DNA of 64,000 bases from Tachypleus tridentatus (taxonomy: Eukaryota; Arthropoda; Merostomata; Xiphosura; Limulidae), in NCBI RefSeq assembly GCF_004210375.1, contig NC_134831.1, positions 248,001-312,000 of the forward strand. The letters run 5' to 3'. Under the pieces are notes generated by a model that saw only the letters and a list, made by a program, of their open reading frames with translations, did no database searches and had not been told where the DNA came from. Of this stretch, positions 58,582-64,000 are shown in pieces (within the stretch, counting starts at the first letter, position 1; every line of letters begins with the position of its first letter). A program made the position numbers and the translations under genes.

Positions 58582-61500
58582 GTAAGTACAGTAAAGTAAG
58601 TAACGGGGTATCAAAATAATATCGTTAAATATGCAAGTAACAGAGTGTACTATTCCAATAATAATGCAATGTGATATTGATAATACTAGTAATTGTTATC
58701 ACTGCATAAAATTAAAATTCCAAACGCTGCTGATTCAAAATAATGTCAAGTAATTTGTTTTAAAAAATGATGACTCTGGATAAATGAGTTTATTTACTTG
58801 AAGTTGAAAGTGCGTGAAAAACGACTTCTAGAGAAACTATTCTTTGTTGTGCTAATATATGCCCCGAGTCGCATTGAACACTGGAAAGGAAATGAATACA
58901 TTAGTAAGGAAAATAACATAACTCCTAAAGGAAATAAAGTATATTTTATAATGTTTCTTGTTATTTCTTATGATAATAAAAACCCTGAAAAAAGGAAGTT
59001 GTGACGTGTGTGTGTATATGTTTTCCGTTGCATGAATAATAAGACAAACACTGTTTTTGACTATGCAGATACCAAATCTGAAGTATAAAGTTACAAACCT
59101 GTTAATGTACGAGTAGTATTTCATGGTCATCAGTAACTCTGTGAGAAGTGGCTGGATTTCTGGATTCTTTAAATAAACAACAACAAATGTAATAGATGTT
59201 TGGAAGTTTTATTGGAATAAAACTTGTTTACAGACATGCAAAAGTGAATGTTTGCATAAATAAAAGACATTTTGTATCAATTACGATCGCCACAGAGTTG
59301 TGCTGCATGTAATTGTTGCAGTTTCAACTCTCTCTTCAACACTTGAGGGTGGAATTTTTATGGTTTCATCAAAACTTATTCAAAAATAGTTTTTGAAAAC
59401 ATTTTTAAGTCCATGATTATTTCATTGGTAGATAGGAGAACTTGAACAATGAGTGAAATGTATAATAGTTGGCAAACAAGTAGGCCTGATAAACCTGAAA
59501 TGCTTTATTACCATTGTTTTTTCTTAGCTATATATTCAGAATACGAGTGTATGAATAGTTGTAGTAAAGAAGACGCACATCAGTATCTGTATAATTATTT
59601 TTACAAGTTTTAGGTTCAAGACCATTTATTACTTTTATATAAATAAACTCATCTTTTGCATAATATTTTAGAAAGTAAATTATATATGTAGGGATTTTTT
59701 GTGTGTTTTGTTTAAGTCAGTTAAGACATTGTAAAACTAATTATATGAGTTATGGGGTAGGTCTTTTGTGATTACAAAAAGCTTACTTGAAGTAAAAATA
59801 TATCTCAGGATGGCTGGTATGGGTATTAAGGGTATTAACACTTTTACTAATAAAGTACAGAACAACATTTCAACCTTCTTATGTCATCTTCAGGTTAACA
59901 AAGGGTAGGTCTTTATTTTCTTACTGAACCAGAGGTCCATATTCTGAAACAATTCAGCTAATTAACTTTCAACAAGCTTTGTTTGAAGAAACATGTCACC
60001 AGGGGGCAATTTGCTGGCAGTTTAGTGCAGAAATGCAAATTCTCTCCATTTAAGAACAATTATATTGAAGTTTTCACATAAGGCACATATTATTTAACAT
60101 TAAGTTGGTTTATTCTTTTTTCTGTTCATTTTTCCTGAAAACCAACAGATTGATATATGCATTGCTTTGTTATAAAACTAAATTTAACATGAGTTTCATC
60201 CCCCACTGGGACATTGGTAAGTCTATGGATTTACAATACTAAAATCAGGGGTTTGATTCCCCTCAGTGGACACAGCAGATAGACAGATGCAGTTTTGCTA
60301 TAAGAAAAAAACACAAAAGAAGCAAGGTTCTTCCCAGAACAACAGACTCAGCATGCCCAGGTGGTTACGGCACTCAACTTCATATTCCGAGGGTTGTGGG
60401 TTTTAATCTCCATCACACCAAACATGCTTGCCCTTTCAGTCAGGGAGGTGTTATAATGTGATGGTCAGTCCTACTATTCATTGGTAAAAGAGTAGCACAA
60501 GATTTGACATTGGGTGATGATGACTAGCTACCTTCCCTCTAGTCTTATGTTGCTAAATTAGTGATGGCTAGCACAAATAGCCCCCGAGTAGCTTTGCGTG
60601 AAATTTGAAACAAACCAAACCAAAACCAGAACAGTGTATGTCCCTCTATGCTCTAAATCCAGTTTTTGTGTTTAGGCATAAATAAGAATTATGCTAGGAC
60701 CCTAAGACCAGATAATTTTATTGGGTTTCCTAGGGTACTAAAGTATTGTATAAATGTAGTATTGTCTATGGTTAGGAGTCACTTATCGTTTTATCTACAC
60801 AAATTAATAACTGTTATAATATTGAAGTACTGTTCATTTCAACATTGATACAAACTTTTCTAAACTTAATCCAGTTATGAGTGACATTAATAATGTTGTC
60901 AGTAATGAAGATGCCTGTTTAAAAAACTTCTCAGACAATCCATTATAAATAACTTGCTGATTTTCACTTCTTGAAGTATATTTCTAATATTAAGTTCATA
61001 CTTTACAAAACGTAGGTAATAGGAAAACTCATTACAGTGGTAAGAAACACATAGCCAATCTTGCTTTCAAACATCAGCGAGAGAAAGAAGCCCAGAGAAC
61101 TATATATGTTGAAGGATTTCCTCCAAACATGGATGAGTTGCAATTAAGTGACTTTTTCTCCAAGATAGGAAAAGTGAGACAAGTGATTATTGACAAGGAA
61201 ATGGTAAGAGTTTTTTGTTTCACTAAAATTGATTTGTTTTATTGTGCAAAATGAAGTATTAACTCTCTTAAGACAACCAAAAACTACAATTTCTAGCCAT
61301 AGCACCTTATCTTAGCATATCTTGTTTAGTAATGTTACTCTCCACTTGAGAGTTTAAGTGCAGGAAGGGGGAAGCTTGGTTTAATGTTTTAGCATAGATC
61401 ATTGTAGTTTTGTTGGGGAGTCGCATTTTATCGTTGTTTTTTCAATGTTCTAAAAAGTTTTTGGGGCACTCAAAATATCACAGTTTTATGATGAAGACAT

Positions 61501-63971
61501 TAAACTGTTATTCATATCATGTCACAAATATAATAGGAATACTTAACTTGTTGATTGTTATAATTCTGCTGCTGCTAAACTCTTTCACAAGTTTTATCTG
61601 TGCATGGTGGTAAACCAAGGTCTGTGTAGGTTTTGTTAGTTAGCAATACTATAGTAGACCTTTATCACTTGGTGAATATGGGGTGAATGATAAAATGTTA
61701 TGGACAGTTCTCTGAGATATTTTTATTATTGAAAATGTTTAATTTATCATAATGTCAAAATACTGAAAAGAAAGTGTGTTTTCCCTGGTACTTTGAAAGC
61801 AGTTTCACTTTTTAAAGACAAGTGAGTTGGATATCAAAGTTGAGTGCATTGTTTGTAAAGCTGTGTTTTTAATATCATCTGGTAGGAGATTGAACATATG
61901 AATAATACTGCCAAGAAAAAACAAAAGAAACATTTTGAAATGTGGGCTAGTCCATCCCAGTTTTGTGGTTTGGAAATCTGGTCATTCTAAAAGTCACATA
62001 ATGCTGAGATGACTTTATTTTATTTGTGAAGACATCGTCAATTTATTAGATTGATCAAGAAATTGCAATTAGAAGTTCGTATCTTAAGAAATATGTAGGA
62101 ATGTTGAGCAACAAAACTGTGAGCTTCAGTACTCAGTTAGGTATGTTGTTTAAATGACATCTAAAGCAAATAACAGATTGTGTGTCATTGGAAGAAACTT
62201 CCATCTTTGAATAAAGTAAGTTTTCTACTTCTGTGTGAGTTTTTGATCCACCTAACACTTGAGTACTGGACATTTATGTGGGCATGCAATTTGGCAGTGT
62301 GATGTTGATGCTATCAATAAAACTATTAAGCTGTATTTTGAAATGCATGGCCTGCCATAACCTATTTGTCTGTGCAAACAGAAACTATCAGTTTAGGATT
62401 GTCAAGGGTATAGACAATTAAAAGCTTGTTTGTTTTTTAAGTGACACATCCCACAAACCATTAGAAATACTTTTTTGCATATTATAAAAGTTCTTAACTG
62501 TTACAATGGTGTTTAGAACATTAAAAAAGTGAGATGGAAAAGGCCATTGTCTGTCAAAGTCACTTCTCTTTTTAAATTCTTGTAATTTTTTTAATCCAAC
62601 ATAAATTTCTCTTTCTTTGGTTTCATGTACCTACTCAAAAAATGTTAATATTTTATGTTATATGTAGACACTTCATCAAGCAAAACCATTTCACAATTTT
62701 ATATTTTAACTAAAAAGCAGTTGTATTGCCAAGTGTACTTTGAGTAGTAGCCTTTTTTGACTATGTAAGAGAGAGTATAGAATTTATGGTTTGCTTCTGG
62801 TCACACTTGATGCTTGTATTCTTGTTAGTTTAAATTGTTACCTGTACATGAACATTTGCAGGTTACTGAGGGCATCATTTGTGTGAGTTGGAATGTGTAG
62901 AATTGTTATTTTGTAACTTTTCAGTAATCAGGCACTTTGAAGTTTATTAAAATATCAGATGTGACTGGAAGTAATTATCCAATGTCTAAATGTATGAATT
63001 TTAAAAATGAGCAGAAATCTGAAGAGCTCTGATTTTCTACAAGAGTAGGATTATTTTGGGGCATTCTGTACTTTATTGGTGCAGTATTTTAATTATCATT
63101 TTATTCGTTTACTAATAACCTCTCACTGAATGTCCTGCAGTTCTGTGCTTATTCATAGGGCTATTGTACTTGTAGTATTAAAATGATAAGCTATTAGAAA
63201 AGCTTCTGTTTGATCAGTTGATGTATTTTTAATATATTGCTCTGATTAAGACCAGTCTGTTTATAATAAATATAATCCTAGTTCCATTTGTTTTCTAGTT
63301 AGTTGGTTAATAGTGCAAGATTTTACAAGTTTACTAACTGGCTGGTTATTGAAAATATTTTTTATTGCAATAGAAGAAGCAATAAAGAAATTCTGAAAAT
63401 GTGTTTTACTGAAATTATTAATTATAAAATGGAAATTAATCTATATTACTTGTAAGTTGCATGTTTATTTGTAGTTTTCTGACAATTCTATATGTCTTAG
63501 GTAGTATTATAAACAATATATTTATCTCCGTAATTAATTTAAAATTTATAAAAAAGATTATAAACTGAGATTTATTTGTGTTAAAATGAATGCTTGATAG
63601 TATATACATGTTTCTTCACTTTTATTAACTTCCTCATTAAAGAGAAGATTTGCCTTTGTGAAATTTGAAAATGAAAGTTCAGTAGCTGCAGCCTTAGGTA
63701 TGAAAAACTCGTTTATCATTCATCGTTATCAACTTCAAGTGAAACCACGGAAACTGAAGTCAGATAGTCTCTATAAAAGAGCAGAGTTACTCGGATCAAA
63801 ACCATTTTCTGTACCTGTAGATCACAAAACTCTGGTGGATAAATTCATTTCTGAGGACACAGTGAGTAGTGAGTTTTTGTCTTGTATTGCAGTAAAAAAA
63901 CAACTTAAATTTCACTTAAGAGAAAATCCAAAAGTTTTATTTGGTACTAAAACATTGGGATTTTTATTGAT
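58530..63971 (+). CDS. TUT1: TUT1/Star-PAP-like nucleotidyltransferase, 5' part (zinc finger and RRM)
   Basis: Three exons encode about 189 residues before the window ends. They give a C2H2 finger (CDIC, 13 residues, H-YSGKK-H), then immediately an RRM: RNP2-like TIYVEGF, the helix MDELQLSDFFSKIGKVRQVI, and RNP1 RRFAFVKF. A basic linker follows (QVKPRKLKSD). The finger-then-RRM start is characteristic of TUT1/Star-PAP, a nuclear enzyme that oligouridylates U6 snRNA and polyadenylates selected mRNAs. The catalytic Asp triad is not in the window. The last exon's FGTKTLGF resembles the FGSxxxGF that opens the nucleotidyltransferase fold, but is degenerate. Another zinc finger-RRM protein is the main alternative. 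Confidence 0.62.
59858..59899 (-). ncRNA. Decayed hammerhead-like motif (copy 4)
   Basis: The minus strand reads GTTAAC, CTGAAGAT, GACA-TAAGAA-GGTT, GAAATGTT, GTTCTG: the same 42-nt layout as copies 1-3, with CUGAAGA also fitting CUGANGA. Both stems have lost pairs and the GAAACG segment has become GAAATG, so this copy is probably inactive. No surrounding Penelope coding sequence is visible. Confidence 0.45.
60204..60316 (+). repeat. SINE-B in TUT1-like intron 1
   Basis: Starts CCACTGGGACATTGGTAAGT, has GGGGTTTGATTCCCCTCAGT as B-box region, then GGACACAGCAGATAGACAG and an A-rich tail. Confidence 0.7.
60350..60622 (+). repeat. SINE-A in TUT1-like intron 1
   Basis: Head AGCATGCCCAGGTGGTTACG, body GGAGGTGTTATAATGTGATG and ATTGGTAAAAGAGTAGC, tail CTTTGCGTGAAATTTGAAAC. 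Full length and moderately diverged, with many CpG sites changed to TpG or CpA. Confidence 0.92.
61016..61203 (+). CDS. TUT1: TUT1-like exon 2 (finger end and RRM start)
   Basis: 188 nt, acceptor TTACAAAACGTAG, donor GAAATG|GTAAGA. With one base from exon 1 it reads SNRKTHYSGKKHIANL (the zinc-binding histidines), then a charged stretch and TIYVEGFPPNMDELQLSDFF, the RRM RNP2 strand and first helix. A nearer AG (AATAG, 61,022) gives the wrong frame, which fixes the start at 61,016. Confidence 0.8.
61204..63642 (+). other. Intron 2 of the TUT1-like gene
   Basis: 2,439 bp of AT-rich sequence with no SINE or other repeat that I recognise. A 67-residue frame at 61,410-61,613 has no support. The intron interrupts the RRM just before RNP1. 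Confidence 0.6.
63643..63971 (+). CDS. TUT1: TUT1-like exon 3 (RRM end and linker)
   Basis: 329 nt, acceptor CTCATTAAAG, phase 0 entry. It opens with the RNP1 strand RRFAFVKFE and ends the RRM at IIHRYQLQVKPRKL. An acidic/hydrophobic linker follows (DKFISEDTVSSEFLSC). The frame reaches TAA at 63,973-63,975, but a good donor, TTGAT|GTAAGG, lies just before it. I infer that the exon ends at 63,971 and the gene continues past the window. Confidence 0.7.
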
Positions 63972-64000
63972 GTAAGGAGGATAAATATATGCATTATGTG

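Noticed and set aside
1-64000. CRISPR arrays, bacterial operons or phage
   Set aside because: The spliced genes, SINEs and eukaryotic transposons show this is animal nuclear DNA. No regularly spaced repeat-spacer array is present.

Overview
The window looks like animal nuclear DNA: AT-rich, intron-containing genes with GT..AG splice sites, long intergenic spacers and many dispersed retroelements. The commonest repeat is a tRNA-headed SINE (called SINE-A here, 13 copies). From memory this repeat is typical of horseshoe crabs (Limulus, Tachypleus and relatives). The Axin protein is also invertebrate-like, so a chelicerate, probably a horseshoe crab, is my best inference. I could not run a search to confirm it.

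Bases 1 to about 33,300 hold no protein gene I can support. They contain SINE copies of three families (A, B, C), microsatellites, an 81-bp hAT-type MITE with a perfect 8-bp target duplication (12,029-12,125), a 327-bp Penelope-related non-autonomous element with a 14-bp target duplication (14,219-14,573), and several promoter-like patches. The best patch is a CCAAT/CRE/CArG cluster at 4,453-4,498, followed by a possible first exon that ends in a strong splice donor at 4,680.

Bases 33,350-51,000 hold a complete Axin gene on the + strand. Axin is the scaffold of the beta-catenin destruction complex in Wnt signalling. Eleven coding exons (34,544-47,996) join in frame to 2,946 nt, or 981 residues. 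They carry a tankyrase-binding motif, the RGS domain, a GSK3-binding helix, a beta-catenin-binding helix, a His-rich stretch and a C-terminal DIX domain. The leader before the start codon holds three uORFs. The end of coding exon 8, with its splice donor, has been amplified into five tandem copies of about 54 bp. A long, repeat-free 3' flank carries Pumilio-type sites and is probably the 3' UTR.

Bases 51,400-58,500 are mobile DNA: SINEs, a 2-kb Penelope-like retroelement (decayed RT plus GIY-YIG ORF, inverted termini, 13-bp target duplication), and a 1.16-kb Tc1/mariner element with an internal deletion. The Penelope-related ends carry a conserved 42-nt fold resembling a minimal hammerhead ribozyme. 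There are three well-preserved copies and one decayed copy in this window.

Bases 58,530 to the window end hold the 5' part of a second + strand gene: a tiny exon completing a C2H2 zinc finger, then an RRM. This order fits TUT1/Star-PAP (U6 terminal uridylyltransferase / nuclear poly(A) polymerase). The catalytic part lies beyond the window.
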